DNA of 64,000 nt from Himantopus leucocephalus (taxonomy: Eukaryota; Chordata; Aves; Charadriiformes; Recurvirostridae), in contig RSEF01000017.1 of the NCBI GenBank assembly GCA_003993805.1, positions 9,169,939 to 9,233,938 on the forward strand. Reading direction: 5' to 3'. Shown piece after piece: positions 1 through 13,400 of this stretch (its first letter is position 1; each line of letters begins with the position of its first letter). A program made the translations under genes and the position numbers. Below the pieces are notes generated by a model, which saw only the letters and a program-made list of their open reading frames with translations, had not been told where the DNA came from and searched no databases.

Positions 1-1330
1 TCCTGCCTGCAAGGAGCTGGGCGCAGGCTAGAAAATAGCCCCGAAGTTCGTGAGAAGGTCAAGTTTCTGGCGCGCTGTTTGGCATGGGCTGTCCAGTGGT
101 GCCTCCATGGGAGCCAGGAACATGTATGCCGGAGCTAAAGCGGGGGAGACAAACCCTAGTCCTACCACAAACTGCAAAAACATAGGGATATAGAAGCACA
201 CGTTTGCAATTGAGCTTTCTGGCGAGGTTTTTCACTTCTTTTGGGGCCACCATGGGCCAGCCATTTCTAGAGATTTCTCAAGCTTTGGTAGCTGGAGAGC
301 GTGGAAGATGGAAAGGCTGGAAAGAAATAAAACTTGCATGGAAAAAGAGAAACCAAGTATTTCTGACCATTCCCAAGCGTCTTTTTCCGGGTTGTCCTGT
401 TAGATTTGATTGTTGTTGCTATTTTTATTTACATGGCTTCAAATTGCTTTCTCATTCATGAAAAACATGTGCTCTGTCCTCGGTTCAAAGAACAGGGGAA
501 GCGGTGGGAGAAACCCGTCAGCCCTCTGTGCTCATGTCCCATGTTGGCAGTGGAAGGGAGAACATGAAGCTGGATCCCAGGGGAACGGGACAAGGAGACG
601 TAAAGAGAAGGAGGGAGCTGAGGGCGCTGGGGTCGGAGGAGGAGAACGAGAAGCAACAGGCACGTTCCCTTGCGATAGAGGAGGATCTTCAGTACTGATG
701 TGGAACAGAGGCCCTTAATTACAGAGGAATCTGGGTCTCATTTAGTGTTAATTCAGCCCCGGCAGCAGGAAAAGCATGTCAGGAAAATGAAGGTGGCTTT
801 TTGACACATGCCCTGGAGGGAGGGCTCAGGCGCTGGGGGGGTGTGAGTGGGTGGGGGCCAGGGACAGGCAGGCTCTGCTCCGTGATCGCAGCAGCCGATG
901 CGGGAGAACATTGGGCTCGGGCTTTCCCTGGAGCATTTGCTCGGGATTTGGAGAGCACTGTGCTTTTTGCACATTTAGCTGCTGCGATCCGGAAGGTCCT
1001 CCAGCTGACGGGTAAGACACTCAAATCCTCTCTGCAAAGACCGTGGTCTTTTACTGGCAAGCCTTCCTCTAAGCTTTGCACCTGCAGTTCTAGACACACC
1101 AAACCCTGGGTGCCTTAGGGAAAAAAAAAGAAAGAGCTCACAAGGTCACCAAGTTCTCTTCAGGAGGACACTGAGCCGCCTGAATCCAGGGTTTCTGCTT
1201 CCACTGCTTCTAAAATCAGTGTGAGCCAGGGTAGGGTGGGATTGGATGTGAGACTCCCCTTATGGCCCCGCTTTTTAGGTGCCTGTTCTAGGATAAACCT
1301 AAAGAAGGTGTGCAGGAAGCTCAGAGGCTT
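1..1330. other. Non-coding stretch, no gene recognised
   Basis: No reading frame here has protein-like composition or matched splice sites that I would trust. The notable content is a G-rich run at about 833-868 with several groups of three or more G, which could form a quadruplex on the plus strand. The rest is unique, mixed-composition sequence leading up to the first CR1 copy. Confidence 0.6.
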
Positions 1331-1613
1331 TCACAGAATCATAGAATGGTTTGGGTTGGAAGGGACCTTCAAAGGCCATCTAGTCCNGTAGTTTGGGTTG
1401 GGAAGGGACCTGCAAAGGCCATCTAGTCCAACCCCCCTGCCACGAGCAGGGGCATCTTCCACTAGATCAGGGTGCTCAGAGCCCCGTCCAACCTCACCTG
1501 GAATGTTTCCAGGGATGGGGCATCTCCCACCTCTCTGGGCAACCTGGGCCAGCGTCTCACCACCCTCAGAGTAAAAAATTTCTTCCTTCTATCTGGTCTA
1601 AATCTTCCCTCTT
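1331..1613 (-). mobile_element. CR1 LINE fragment (3' end, truncated)
   Basis: The plus strand begins with TCACAGAATCATAGAATGG, the complement of the CR1 3' tail. It continues through the diagnostic phrases 'ccatctagtcc', 'aacccccctgcc' and 'agggatggggcatctccc' to 'aaaaaatttcttcc'. The element therefore lies on the minus strand with its 3' end at the left. Only a few hundred bases of the 3' region are present, the usual state of CR1 copies in birds, and no reverse transcriptase sequence remains. The copy contains a single N at 1387 with a 42-bp near repeat on either side, and it stops at another single N at 1614. The internal repeat and the abrupt end may therefore be assembly errors. Confidence 0.93.
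1387..1387. other. Single-N contig join inside CR1
   Basis: The 42 bases after this N (1388-1429) repeat most of the bases just before it, ending in the same 'ggccatctagtcc'. This is the pattern left when two overlapping contig ends are placed side by side rather than merged. A real internal duplication is possible but less likely. Confidence 0.75.
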
Positions 1614-1614
1614 N
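1614..1614. other. Single-N contig join at CR1 edge
   Basis: The CR1 similarity runs up to this N and the sequence after it does not continue the CR1 consensus. The rest of the element may be missing from the assembly here. Confidence 0.6.
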
Positions 1615-3967
1615 GTACTGAAGGGTGTTCGTCTGCTCTGTTCTGAACTCCTGCATGGCAGGAACCGTTGAACATCAGCTGCCAAGCCCTCAGCTGGTGG
1701 CATTTCATAGTAACGCTGTGTGCTCCAACCGTCCTGGAGGCACCTTCTGCAGCGACGGCGGAGCAATCTGCAGCTCGTGCAGCGTCTGCAGCCACGAATG
1801 CTGAGGGGCGAAAGCACCACCCCAGTCCATTGCAATGACTTTAAAGGACTTTGGGTCAGGCCCAAAGCAAACACAGTAAGTTGCACAGACATGCAGATCG
1901 AGAGACAGCTTTTTGAAGCCTGGATCTCTCGGGGCACTCAAAGAAAAAAACACAAAGTTTGTATTTCATTGCCTCTGCTTGACTCTTTCACCTCCGCATT
2001 TTATTGATTCACCAGAACTTTCTAAATACAGTTAATAGCATTTTTAAGTGTTTATATTTGCAGTACTTATGTTTATTAAGGAGAGGCTTCTTTTTAATAT
2101 TGGCCCTTTCTTTTTTCTTCAGCTGGCAAGAAACTCCCAGAAGCTTATAGTGATGCTGATCAGATGTCTCAAACTTTCCATGTATGATGCCAAATTAACA
2201 TCTCTTACTGTAGAAAAGGCTGTGGGTAAACGTGTGTATATCTAGGAAAAACAAACGCTAAGGAAAAGATACACAGAGCTGTGTGTGCAATAAAAATGCC
2301 TCTCTGCTTCTCTGTTAAAGCCATGCCAAAATGTGAGATGGAGGGAGCGGGGAGCAGGAGGGTGAAAGCGGGAGGGGAAGGACCCAGCTCTGCCCTCACT
2401 GCCCAGATCCAAGTGCCCATGGTGATGCCAGGGGGGTGGGAAGGGGAAAATGTTGTGTCATGCAAGGGAAGGATGAAAAAGGAGGATCCGTAAACTGCAT
2501 CTCCATGAAGGCTGATAACATACTCCTGCTTTCGAAGGTAATAAATAAGGGAAAAGCTCCCAGAGCAGTGGTTAAACCAAAGAGAATTGGCAAACAGTGT
2601 TCTCTAACATCTGCTACCTTTAAAAACATATGTCTCTGAAACATAAGCATTGCACAGGACTCTCTGAAGGTCTTATCTGGTCCCAGCTCGGGGAAGGGAG
2701 TGGGGCCCGGGGAATCGCGGCGCAGGGCAGGATGGAGGCCACCCAGCTGTACTGCACTCCCCTTTGCAAGGACAGTGGTGCGGTGGAGATGGTGCCGATG
2801 GAGAACGTCTCCTGGAGTTTGCCATGAGCCGCACCCCGTGCCCGGGAGCACAGGTAAATGGAGGTGAGGTGTCGGCCATGGCGCATCTTGCTAAGCAAAC
2901 ACAGCTTGATTGAATCTGTTTATTCCCCCTCTTATGTTTTTTCCAACAGCCATTTGTGCCTCTATCAAGCATCCACTTGCCTCTTGTTATTCCCAAATCC
3001 TTTCTCTGATCTGAGGACTCAATGAATGGCTCATTAAAAGTGCCCCTCTGCGCTGAAGCAAGGCAGCCTTGTCCCCAGTTTGCCACGGTGCGCCAAGCCA
3101 GACACAGCAGACTTGAGGATGAAAACTAAGTCTCAGCAATGAGGCGTGTGTCTAGGAGCCCTATTCATCCTCCTCTCACACTGATTCTCCTGGTTGGCTA
3201 ACCAGGTGTTGATAAAACCGATGCACAGCTGGGAAATGTTACTCATCCAAAGCTTGGCACCTTCAACAGAATGTGTCATGGGGATGTGGAAGGCGTAAAG
3301 AAGGCTAATTTCTATGTGCGGAGCAGCGGCATTTCAGGGAGGAGACAAAATTCAGCTGCAGACTTATAAAGACTCTTGCTGAAGATGCTCAGCTCCCACA
3401 TTCTCCAAAGAGGATATCTCCCTGCTCTTAGGTAAGCGCTCAACCCAAACTACCAAAGCTTTCTCACTCCCCTGACTCCATCCTAAAAGCATGCCCTGCC
3501 CTGATGACACCCCCATCTGTCTTATTCACTGACCCAGCAACGGCATCACAAAACCCCAATGTGAATGTCCACGGCTCCCTGGGACACCCATCACTCCGCG
3601 GTAGGATGAGCCTCCACGGACAGGCACTGCCGGGGCTGCCAGCGCCACGTCCCTGCCATGTCACCGGGATCCAGTTCGCAGGTCGGTCGCATGCAGATGA
3701 GGAGGGCTGAGTCTCCATGTGGCACCCATCCGCCCGCGGATCACCACGGACCAAGCTTCAAAGCAAGCCCTGCATCTTTTTTACTTCTGAGTAGCATATG
3801 GTCCGGAGCAGAGACGAATTCCGCAGACGAGCTTGCCATCTGGGCCCTGTCCATCTGTACCGAAGCATTTAGCTGCAGCTGATGAAACACGAGGGCAGGA
3901 GTTGAATTTTCCAATATCTCATAAATGTTTAGCAAAACTATCCACTCGGTGTTATGCACTTAATAAA
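1615..3967. other. Mostly non-coding stretch
   Basis: This is unique sequence with no recognised gene apart from one weak exon candidate at 2123-2225, listed separately. The reading frames at 2396-2851 and 2673-3086 on the minus strand are open but rich in Pro, Ser and Cys without a recognisable domain. They look like chance frames in GC-rich DNA. Confidence 0.5.
2123..2225 (+). other. Weak candidate exon, unknown product
   Basis: A pyrimidine-rich tract and CAG acceptor end at 2122, and a G|GTAAAC donor lies at 2226. The 103 bases between them are open in the frame that begins CTG at 2123 and would encode about 34 residues including KLIVMLIRCLKLSMYD. I do not recognise the peptide. Chance pairs of splice-like sites are common over 64 kb, no partner exon was found, and the length is not diagnostic, so this is only a lead. 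Confidence 0.12.
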
Positions 3968-3991
3968 GTTGTTGTTGTTGTTGTTGTTGTT
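3968..3991 (+). repeat. (GTT)n microsatellite
   Basis: About eight uninterrupted GTT units follow 'taataaa'. It is a simple trinucleotide repeat in otherwise unique sequence and is probably length-variable between individuals. Confidence 0.95.
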
Positions 3992-4516
3992 ATGTTCTGT
4001 GTTCAGAATAATGCTCGGCGAAGCATAGGAGCAAGCTCTGCTTTCTGGATTTCTAGAGGCCGTACCCCATATTTCTGCTCGTGGAAGTATGAGGGGAAGA
4101 TGGTCTGTAATTTTAATTGCTATTTAAAATAGCCGTAAATGAAAGTGGGCTTTCTGTCTGGTTGGCGTTGGCAGATGTTTCCAAATGCCTCATTATAAAT
4201 GCAAACAAAACAGAGTTTTTGTGCTCAGAATTTTGCCAGGGGATGCAGAAGAAAGCAATAAAGCCCTGTTAGGTGATTCACGGGGCATCCTCCCAGGAGA
4301 ATGAAAAAATATGTATTTACCATCTGGTGCAATCAGATGCCTTCAAAAATCAGCAAAACCCACCCCTTTTTCCTCAGAAACGTCTTCATGAACAAGGGAC
4401 AGAGGCGTCCTTGGAGGCATCCAGAGCAGGGCCAAATTGCACCAGAGGAACGAATCCCTCCTTTCCCCTCCATAATCTGTTTCTAATTTACGCTAATTAT
4501 GTACATGTTATTTTTA

Positions 4517-4550
4517 ATTTATCCTGTGACGGGATTTATCCTGTGATGAG
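4517..4550 (+). repeat. 17-bp tandem duplication
   Basis: ATTTATCCTGTGACGGG is followed directly by ATTTATCCTGTGATGAG. The first 13 bases of the two units are identical. It is a minor local duplication in non-coding DNA. Confidence 0.9.
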
Positions 4551-4954
4551 GACAAGGGCTGGTCCCATGGTTACAGCAGGGAAAGAGGACTCACAGGTTG
4601 TGTGAGCGCTGTTTGCAGTTACGCTGGCGGCCGTTTGCCTTTTCGGGGGGAGAAACCGCGTCCGTCCCTTTAGGGGCACAGCAGAGTCCTTCAGACCATC
4701 TGATTCTCGGGCACTGCCGTTTCCATTACTGCAGAAACAGTGATAGCTTATAAATAAAGGAGGTATCTCCTGGTAAAAGAGCCAAAAGCCCTCGCATAAG
4801 TGGTTCCTGGAGGTGCCGAGCCGTGCGGGTCAGGTGAGAGCACCGGGAGCAGGGAAGGTGAGTGGCCGCCCCGGCGGGAGCAGCGGCAGCTGGGTGTGCA
4901 GGAGCAGATGTTCTGCAGAGGAACGTGTCGGGGCGATCCCGAGAGGGACATGCC

Positions 4955-4990
4955 TTTTTTTTTTTTTTTTTCAGGGCNTTTTTTCAGGGC
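4955..4990 (+). repeat. Poly-T tract with single-N contig join
   Basis: A run of 17 T (4955-4971) is followed by CAGGGC, a single N at 4978, then TTTTTTCAGGGC again (4979-4990). The 12 bases on each side of the N are identical. Two overlapping contig ends meeting in a homopolymer would give exactly this, so the true sequence probably has only one CAGGGC. Confidence 0.8.
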
Positions 4991-7089
4991 TGGGATGATT
5001 CTGATTCATCCAGACAGCATCTCCTTTGCTGCGGAGAAAGCTTCAGTGCATCCACCCACTCCGGTCCAAATTCAAGCTGAAAGCAAGTGGGGGCAGAGCT
5101 ACCTCAGAGGTCGCAGTCTGGATGAAGAAATACATTTCTGCCAAGATGCTTTCAAGGAGTACATTGGCTCCTGGGGCTTAATTCTCCAAAGACAGCAATT
5201 AGTCTGGATGAATGCTGTTCACCCCACAGTACCCCAGGAATTACAGAGAGCTTTGCTCTCCCAATACCACTGAATATATTTCTTTTTGCGTTTGCTACAC
5301 CGCATCTCCTACTCCCCAGTTGCCGGATATCTCTCGTTACAGAGCCCAGTTGGTGTTACGGGTACCACAGCACCAGATGTATCTCTTGATGAAATGCGCA
5401 GGGCAGTCAGAGGACCCCACCGCAATAGGAGGGCAAGACACGGTTAGATGACCTGGGCATGGCTGGCCACCAAAGCCATGCTGAGGTCCCACAGCTCCCT
5501 TTGCACGGAGCCTTTTCCTCCCTCAACCAGGCCATGCACTTTTCAAAGCGTCCAGACAGCATTCCTCTGCCTCGTGAATGAATGGAATAGGCTTTTCCAG
5601 AGGCTGTCTGCAGCCCAGATGCATTCAAGGGACAACTGGGCTCCTCTTTCCAAGACGTCCTTTGATCTCTCCCTGAAAACGGACGTAGCATTATTATTTC
5701 TTTTTTTTCAATATGCATTGCCATCTATGGGAGATGCAAAAGATGTAGGACATTTGGTTATCATAACACAATGGTTTCAATTAGCCAACCCCCCCTGCCC
5801 TCTTTTAAATCAACTGGCCTGCCTATCAAAGATATCGTGATGGCATCTGGGGCACATGTTGCGACTCTGAAGCTGAAGAGGTTCTTGTGAGCCTCCTCTT
5901 CCCTTTCTGTGCTGAGGTCGTTCGTGGAAAACATGCTGTTTTAATATATTCCAAATTAAAATGTCGTTCAATCAAAGACCTGATCGTTATGGATGCCAGG
6001 ATTTTTTGTAAGCAGAAGCCAAAGGAAGGTCACAGAAAATACTGTTGTTTTGTTTTGCTGCCTTTTTTTTTTCCTTTTTCCTTTGTTTTTCCCTCACTAC
6101 TGGTTCCACATCATAAAGAAGCTGGAAGATGGTGCAGGATGGCTCCAAAAGTGGACAAACCATGAGCGACTGTAGCCGGCCATGCAAACCAGCCGTGCCT
6201 ACATTCCCAAGCCCAGCGCTGGACCACGTGTGGGCCCGAGGGCTGCACTGGGATGCCGGGATGCCAGGACACCAGGACATGCTTTTCGCCAGGACCTCAG
6301 GTCACCACACGGGTGCCCATCCCCAGCACCCGGCCAGCAGTTGGCTGCCTCTCTCCAGTGGATAGTTTTTCTTGCAGAACCCACATTCTTTTTCCTGTAT
6401 TTGCCTTGGCATTCAGGAATTTCCCTTCCCTGCCCGGGCCCACCGCTCCCCCCTGAGCAAACACCCGTATCAGCTATCCAGGAGGCAGTTTCCTCTCTGA
6501 ACGCTGCTCGCTGGAAGTGAAGGCCAAGCTGCCACGCACCAGCCTCCAGATGTGTTTCTCCTCTCCCTTCCCTTCTCTTTCCTTCTCCTCCACCGCAGCA
6601 GCGGAGCTCAGGAGCTGAAACGGACCTCTTTGATCCCCGCTCCAGTGACTCTTTCGCTGCTAAGAAAAGCAACAGTGGAAGCAGAGATGGAGAGGAGCGT
6701 TGCCTGCTCCTGGAGAAACACTTTCAGTGTCCTGCAGCCCCCTGGGGAGGAGGTGTGCGGCAATGTGCTGCAGGAAAGAGCACCGATGGGGAGAGGAGGT
6801 TCCCCGGTTTGCGTTTCCTTTGCAGCACCTACGTGATGCAACCACAGCCATTCCACAAGCACATTTTTAGACTGTGAGTCAAATTTCATGGAGTTTTTGC
6901 AATCAACCCAGAAGCATGTTTGATTTATAGTTACTTTCCACCAGAACACATGGAAGGACACTCCAGCTCTGTTAATAATATCTGGAAACAGAGGCATTAT
7001 GCGGTGAGGGATTCTCACAACATAAATTAAACTGGGAGTCCAGTTCTCATGCCCAGCACTTTCTGGAAATTGGATGAAATGGTGCACAC

Positions 7090-7460
7090 TGTTTTTTCCT
7101 TGTTACTTCAATCAAAAAGCTCTCAGACTCCAATTAGCGTTTAGAATAAAATTGGAGATAGCTTGATCCAGCCCTTAGATTTAACTCCAGAGTGCTCCGA
7201 ATGCACACTGCATTTATTGGTATATCTCTCTGAATGTAGACACGTGAGTTTTGCTCCACATGTTCAGCCTGTATTTCTGGGGGAAAAAAAATGAAAATCT
7301 ATTAAAAGCATTGTTTACTGCAACGGGAGAGTAAAACACAACAGAACCTGCTTATCTCTGCTTGGATGTAAAGATGTTAATGAAATTTTAAAATAAAATA
7401 GAAACATGATCCTAACTTACTGTCCATTTCCTCTGATTGTAATTAAACAGATCCTAATGG
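7090..7460. other. AT-rich unique block, possible regulatory element
   Basis: This 370-bp block is clearly more AT-rich than its flanks. It carries CAATTAG (about 7131) and GTAATTAAA (about 7440) homeodomain-type cores and has no repeat features. Such blocks are often conserved non-coding elements in vertebrate gene deserts, but conservation cannot be judged from one sequence. Confidence 0.25.
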
Positions 7461-10400
7461 GCAATGAGCGTGGCTTGTGTAGTTCTCTGCTTGTTGGACT
7501 ACCTAGAAAATTACTGCACTCCACTCTGGTCCCTAGTGAAGGCCAGTTGTGGGGAGAAAGAGCCACCATGCCCTCCTGAGATACCTACGGGCGGAGCAGG
7601 GCAAGGAAATACAGGACATGCCTTCTCCCACATCCTTGCAGCACAGCTGCTGGGGAGCTGGGCTGGACACAAGGGAAGGTCCAGGCAGAGTCAGGCCATG
7701 ATCTATACTTTGGGAATTAATTGTTGCACGTCTTTGTCCAAGAAGCCATAATCCCTTCGGTTCATGCCCTCATTTATGCCCTCCTTGAGGACAGCATCAG
7801 TAGATCCTGAGCCTCAGGGATGTTTCATGTGTTACTGGTTCAGCAGAACCAGTTCAATACTGCACAAAAATTAATTCTGGAGATTTTGTGTTAATTATAA
7901 ATTCTTAATTAGGGTCAGCGGAGTCACCCTCTCCCTTTACGCTCACTTTGCACTAGCTCGTGGGACAATCTCTGCCATCGCTAGATGAAAGTTTCCAGGA
8001 TTGCAAAAGTGATCAAAGCCCATTGCATATGAGCAGGAAGGCAAAGGTGCAGCATCAGCACGAGCTGCTCGCTCCGGATTATTTGACCAAGATTTCAGAG
8101 CAGTGATGGTCATTTGTGCGTGCATGGAGGGCACTCTGCATTGTAACTTTCAGTTAACTCTTGTATTTTGCTTTGCTTTGAAAGTGTTTGTCCTGGAGAC
8201 TGAGAACCTCAACACACACAAAAAAAAAAAGAAAAAGTGAAGACTTGCTGAGTAAAGGCTCTTTCCAGATATGATGGGCTGGAGCAGAGCCAGAAACTGG
8301 TAGGAAAATAAAGACCAAATTATTAAGGACAAGCTCTGAAAACTTGACCAAAAATGTAAGCTAAAGGCTGTGAGAAAGATTTCTTTGCTGTGAGGAAACT
8401 GCTGAACTGGGCTGGCGGGAGAGCAAGAAATGCAACAGCAGCAGAGTCACAGCCGTGACATTTGCTCTCGATCCACCTCACAGGGAGAAGGGGACCCATC
8501 ATCGCATTTTTGGGAGAGAGCACAAGAATGAATGAGTGACCCAGCTCAGATTCTTCTCAGCTCCAGGGTCTTTGCTCTACCCAATTTGTCTCTTTTTGGA
8601 CCAAACTGGGAACATCCGAGAGGAGAGAATGAGGTGGATGGACCCCATGAGACCTTCCCGAGAGAGTTTAGACCTGGATCAGGCACATACTGGGGCTGTC
8701 ACCCATGCTCCCAGTATGAGCTCTGGGGTGGTTCCCATTTCCACTGGCTATCCTACCCTGCACCCAGGAACCGACCCCTTGGCAGAATTTCCCCCCCCCA
8801 AAAAAGACATATTTTCTTGAAAAGATCTGCATTTTAGAGATGCAAACTCTTTTGTAAAACTAATAATTTTCAATCAGTTTTACTGCTGAATCTCTAATAT
8901 CAGCAGTCTTCAGGATGCTCTGGGTATCCCCGAGCTGCTGGGGCAGAGGCTGATTCCTGCCCATCACAGTCAAGGAAGGTTTTTTCATACCATCTCCCAC
9001 TGTAAAAACTTAGCACCAAGTTTTTCTTCTGTGGGAAATAAGCAACTGTGGTAGTTTCAGGCTCAATTAAGGGTGGATTTGAGTATCTGGATGTAACAAC
9101 CAATGCTGATTTGGCTTTTTGGCAATTCAGAAATTGTGGGAAAACAATCAAACTTTGTTTTGAATACCTCCTCCTCCCCAACTGGAATACATCTGCCTGG
9201 GTTTGAACAAAGCATCCAGGTTTGCGTCCAAGCTTTAAAATGTTTGTTCTTTTTAAGTAAAAAGCCCAACCTAACAGATTTGATATTTTCAACGTATCAC
9301 ATATTTCTGCTCGCTGGTTCTATAGAAATATAGATCTATGGCTTGTTTCTAGCAACTTTCTATTTCAAAATAACTTTGAATTTTTATCTTTTCCTAAATG
9401 ATGAAATAGATAGGCTCAATACACATTTTCAAAGCACTCTGGTATCTTTGAACCTGCATTTTCCGGTTGAAAAAGCTTTGTGAGAAAATGTCACCTATCT
9501 CTAGTAACAATTCAAACAAATAAAAAGCTAGAAAAAACAATCTAATGGGTGTGTGTGTGCTGCATATAATCATCTCCACATACAGGATGTACTGGGAATG
9601 TTTTCATAGCTGGAGAAATAGAAGGCTGCTTCTAGGAAATTATCTCCTCAAGGCACAGACTATATGAAACGCCACAGACCGCGAGGTTTTCTGACGTGGA
9701 CTACACTGACTTGAAAGTTGAGTAAGAATGAAAGACTGTGCTTTAATAGACCAGCAAGATCTTAAGCGACATCCAAGGTTTCCACAGCGAGAGGGGGAAA
9801 CACCATATCCTTCAGCTCACAGCAAAAGAGGGAGAGGAGCAGCAAGAGATGATGTGTTTATAGAAACATCCCCAAGCCTGGATCCTTTCCAACGCATTAC
9901 TCGGTGCGAAGGAATGTATTAAATAGCTTTTTGAAAATGTATGTTGAAACACACAGCTCCATATGTCCCATGTCATCGCCTTTGTGATATACCGCCTGGA
10001 CAGGATCCCTGGTCCGAAAGGCAGAGCCGGACTGGTAATGCACCCATCGCTCGATCCTGCTCGGAGCTGAGCACCCGCAGCCTCCTGCCTGCCCCCCTCC
10101 CCGGCAGGGGACACGCACATTTTGTCCCAAAAGGTCTGTCTCTAGCGAAGTTCAGATGCAAACCCAACTGGCCCAGCTCTGCAGCATTGCCCGGGCGGGA
10201 ATTGCTTTCTGCCTGAGCTCATATGCAGGAAAACTTGCGGCTAATCAACTTTGTCCTAATCCTGCTGCAGTAGGGAATAACTGGGGCAGTTTCAACAAAA
10301 CCGGAGAAGAAATGCAAGCTAAAAACCTGAAGTTAGGAAGCAGCAAGCCCTGAAGGCACCTATGCATACAGCACAGGTCACAGCCCCAGGAGCCCCCGGC

Positions 10401-13400
10401 AGCGGCACCCTGGGAGCTGCCGAGCACCAGCACTCGGAGTGATGGTGCAAATTGCCTTTTCTCTCCTGAATGCACAACACCAGCGCCTGCTGATGGGTGC
10501 ATTCCTCAGGGGTTGAAACACGTTAAATAACAAGCCCTTTTTTTTTTTCGTGGCCTCTTTGCTTCATTGCTTCCAGGCTGGGTCAGCTCAGGCCAAGCGA
10601 GTGGTGCTGGTTAATAACTGGCATCGTCTTGAGCAGACAGAGCAATTGAGAGTCAAACCCCAGTCCTGGTGGGGATGTGTCTGTCTGTGTCAGGGATGGG
10701 ACCTGCTCACCCTGCCGTGGTCCAGGAAACCTCAGCACGGAGTTAGTCTGCTTCCTTCCATCGAGGCTTTGCTTTGCACTTTGTGCCGAGGTTCCCTGAA
10801 GCAATGGGGATGTCCAGACCCAGCAAAGCAACAGGTCTTGTGAGTGTCTCCCAAATTCGGCCATGACACAAAAGCCCAGGGGATGGATCTCTTCCGGGGA
10901 GAGGGGTTCCCTGCCAGACAGCCAGTTTTTCATCCCAAATCCTGGGGCAAACTTGGACCCGGGGCGACCGCTCTCCTTCCTGTTATTTAAACAACAGCCT
11001 CATGTTGAGATTCCACCGATAAAGTCAAGGCGATGCTTTTCCAGGCAGCGAGATAAAAATCCCTTCTGAACTTGCAACTTCTTAAGTTATCTGGGGCTGC
11101 TGCGGAGCAAGAAACAACTTCAAATAGATGGAATTACAGTGTGCCTTTACAAGTTGTTTTGCTGTTTCTTCACTGCAGAAATAAATCCCTTTGTTCTGTC
11201 AGATAAAAATGTGCAAGAAAAGCCAGTCCTTAATACAGACTCTAAGCCTGATTATTTCTTAAAGTAAACAAAAAAATACGTTAAGAAAATAAATTGAGTT
11301 TTCTAAAGATACATACGAACATCACGTGTTTCAGGTTGCAGTTAGGGGTCATGTCCCGTTAGGACACAGTCTTCGGTAGGGGTTGCAGTTGGGGTGTCCG
11401 AGCCAGAGCTGACTCCCCAGAACCGGATTCGGGCTCTGATTTCCCAAATTGAGCTTTGCTTCTGCCAGGGTGGGTTAATCCAGACCCAGTGCCCCGACAA
11501 CAGTGCTGGGATTACATCGGGATGTCTCCAGGAGCTTTTTGGCTCAAGTGGCTGCCCAGAGGTCAGAGGTTGTGACATTAAAGCTGCTAGGAATTCTCCA
11601 TCAGGAACTTCTTTTAGTTCCTTTTTTTAATTTCTCATCCCAAACTAAAAATCCTGGCAGAAAATTGTGTCCTGCATCCTTGCTCTCTTTCTCCTTCGTC
11701 ATCCTTTTTTTTTGCCTCATCACTGGAACAGAGAGTTCTTTCCATTAGGAAAGAAGCAATGGAAAAATTATGGTGAGAGAAAAATGAAGGAAACTGGTTT
11801 TCTCCCTGTTGGCATGTTGGATCTGTAGCAGTGATTAAAGACAAGTGGCAGTTTCCAAGGAACCTATGGCATTATGTGTCTAACCTTCCAAGGAATTTGG
11901 GCGCCAAATTCCCTCCAGATTCCTAAGAAAAGCACAGCCCAGGTGCCCGTCTAAGAACAAGTAGCCCTGAGCCTTAACAGCTCTCCCCCCTTTCCTGTCA
12001 GCAGCAGATCTGCTCAAGGGTTAATGACGTCTATAACTTCTATCAGCCGGATCGCGACTCAATTTTACATTTCATCTCTATTCACAGAACTCCTATTGCT
12101 GTCAATATCCTGTTAGCGGGTGTTTTTTTTTCCCTTTTGATGTTTGATTTTCTCCTGCTGGCTGCGTGCATGTACACAGAGGCTGATCAGAGTATATGAC
12201 ATTTATTTTAACAAGGGAGGAGAGGGAATGGGATGTTTTGTCTCGCTCAACATCCCCTGCTTTGTGAGAGGAGGTAGCTGTCACAAAATCTCCTGCATTT
12301 CGCATATGGAGTATACAGTTGCTTGGCTGATAATACCGTAGCTGTTAATTGCAGAGAAGGAAGCCTGCCCGGGCTGCCGAGGGAGTCGAAGGCCCGCAAC
12401 CCTTGCAGAGGCTGAGGAGGTCTGGGGGGGGTCAGTGAACTGGTGCTGGGATACAGGACGCGTTCCCATCCAGTGGCAATTAGGAGTGACCGAGCACACC
12501 GCTACCAGCTGTTGCTGCGGCAGATCTTCACGGCAGGGAGATTACCGCTGCAGACTGCCACGTTTCTTGGCAGTGTCCGTTCGGCAGGACTTCGGAGCCG
12601 AAGTCCTCCTCCCCGAACAGCGGGGTGGTCACTCCAGGTTCAGGCTGAGGCTCACAGCTGCTCCCAGTCCAAACTTTGTTTTGATGGATGCCGCTTGGAC
12701 GAGGATAAGAAGTTGGATTTGCTATGTGCTCTTTCTACAAACCATTCCTGATAAAGTAATGCCTTTTTCCCGTGGCATAGACACAGCAAAATGCTATAAT
12801 AATCTTTCACAAAATAAGTATTGATGTTGGCATCACTGAATGGCATGAGTTGTATCCAGGCAGACAAAACTGGCCATGAAAAACTTCCCTAATTTTGGCA
12901 TATTTCTTGATACAAATATTGCCAGCTTCAGAGTTTGGAATTCAAAATTTGGGTCCAGATTTCCTTTGGCAGTGAATTCTTCAACTTAGGATGGGCTGAC
13001 ACAACTGGGGAATGAAGGCACGTATTGAAGTCTGAGACAATTTGGCCTCCGCTCAGAATCCACAAGTTCAACCCATCTCTTTGCAAATAATTTCCTCTGA
13101 CGAGGCATGCCTGCTCGGACTTCTTTCCTCTGGCTGGAGGGGAAGAAGGGTCAGTGTCTGGGAGGACAGATGTGAGACAGCGCACGTTATGGGAGTGCCA
13201 TGCATTCATGCTAACGCACGACTAGTCAAGAGCTTGTGCAACCAATGGGTGTTCGTTTAAGCCCTGTCGGAGGAGGCTGAGACAACCTTCCCAGTGGTAG
13301 CTAAGCTAATAATAATTTAACAATGTGCAACTGCTCTGTTTATGGTAAAAATGCTGACCACATAGTGTACGATGGTTTTCCGTGTGCTGTACCTCACTAG

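Larger units (their letters stand above)
3992..7089. other. Non-coding stretch with low-complexity tracts
   Basis: No gene is recognised. The stretch includes a short tandem duplication (4517-4550), a poly-T tract with a contig join (4955-4990) and a 50-base C/T-rich tract (about 6549-6597). That tract produces a false signal-peptide-like reading frame beginning at 6552. The 159-codon minus-strand frame at 6608-7087 has no recognisable domain. Confidence 0.5.

Noticed and set aside
6549..6836. Plus-strand frame at 6552 starting like a signal peptide (MFLLSLPFSFLLL)
   Set aside because: The hydrophobic start is produced by a 50-base C/T-rich tract, which always translates to Leu, Phe, Ser and Pro. 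The rest has no domain, and the tract looks equally like a chance splice acceptor.
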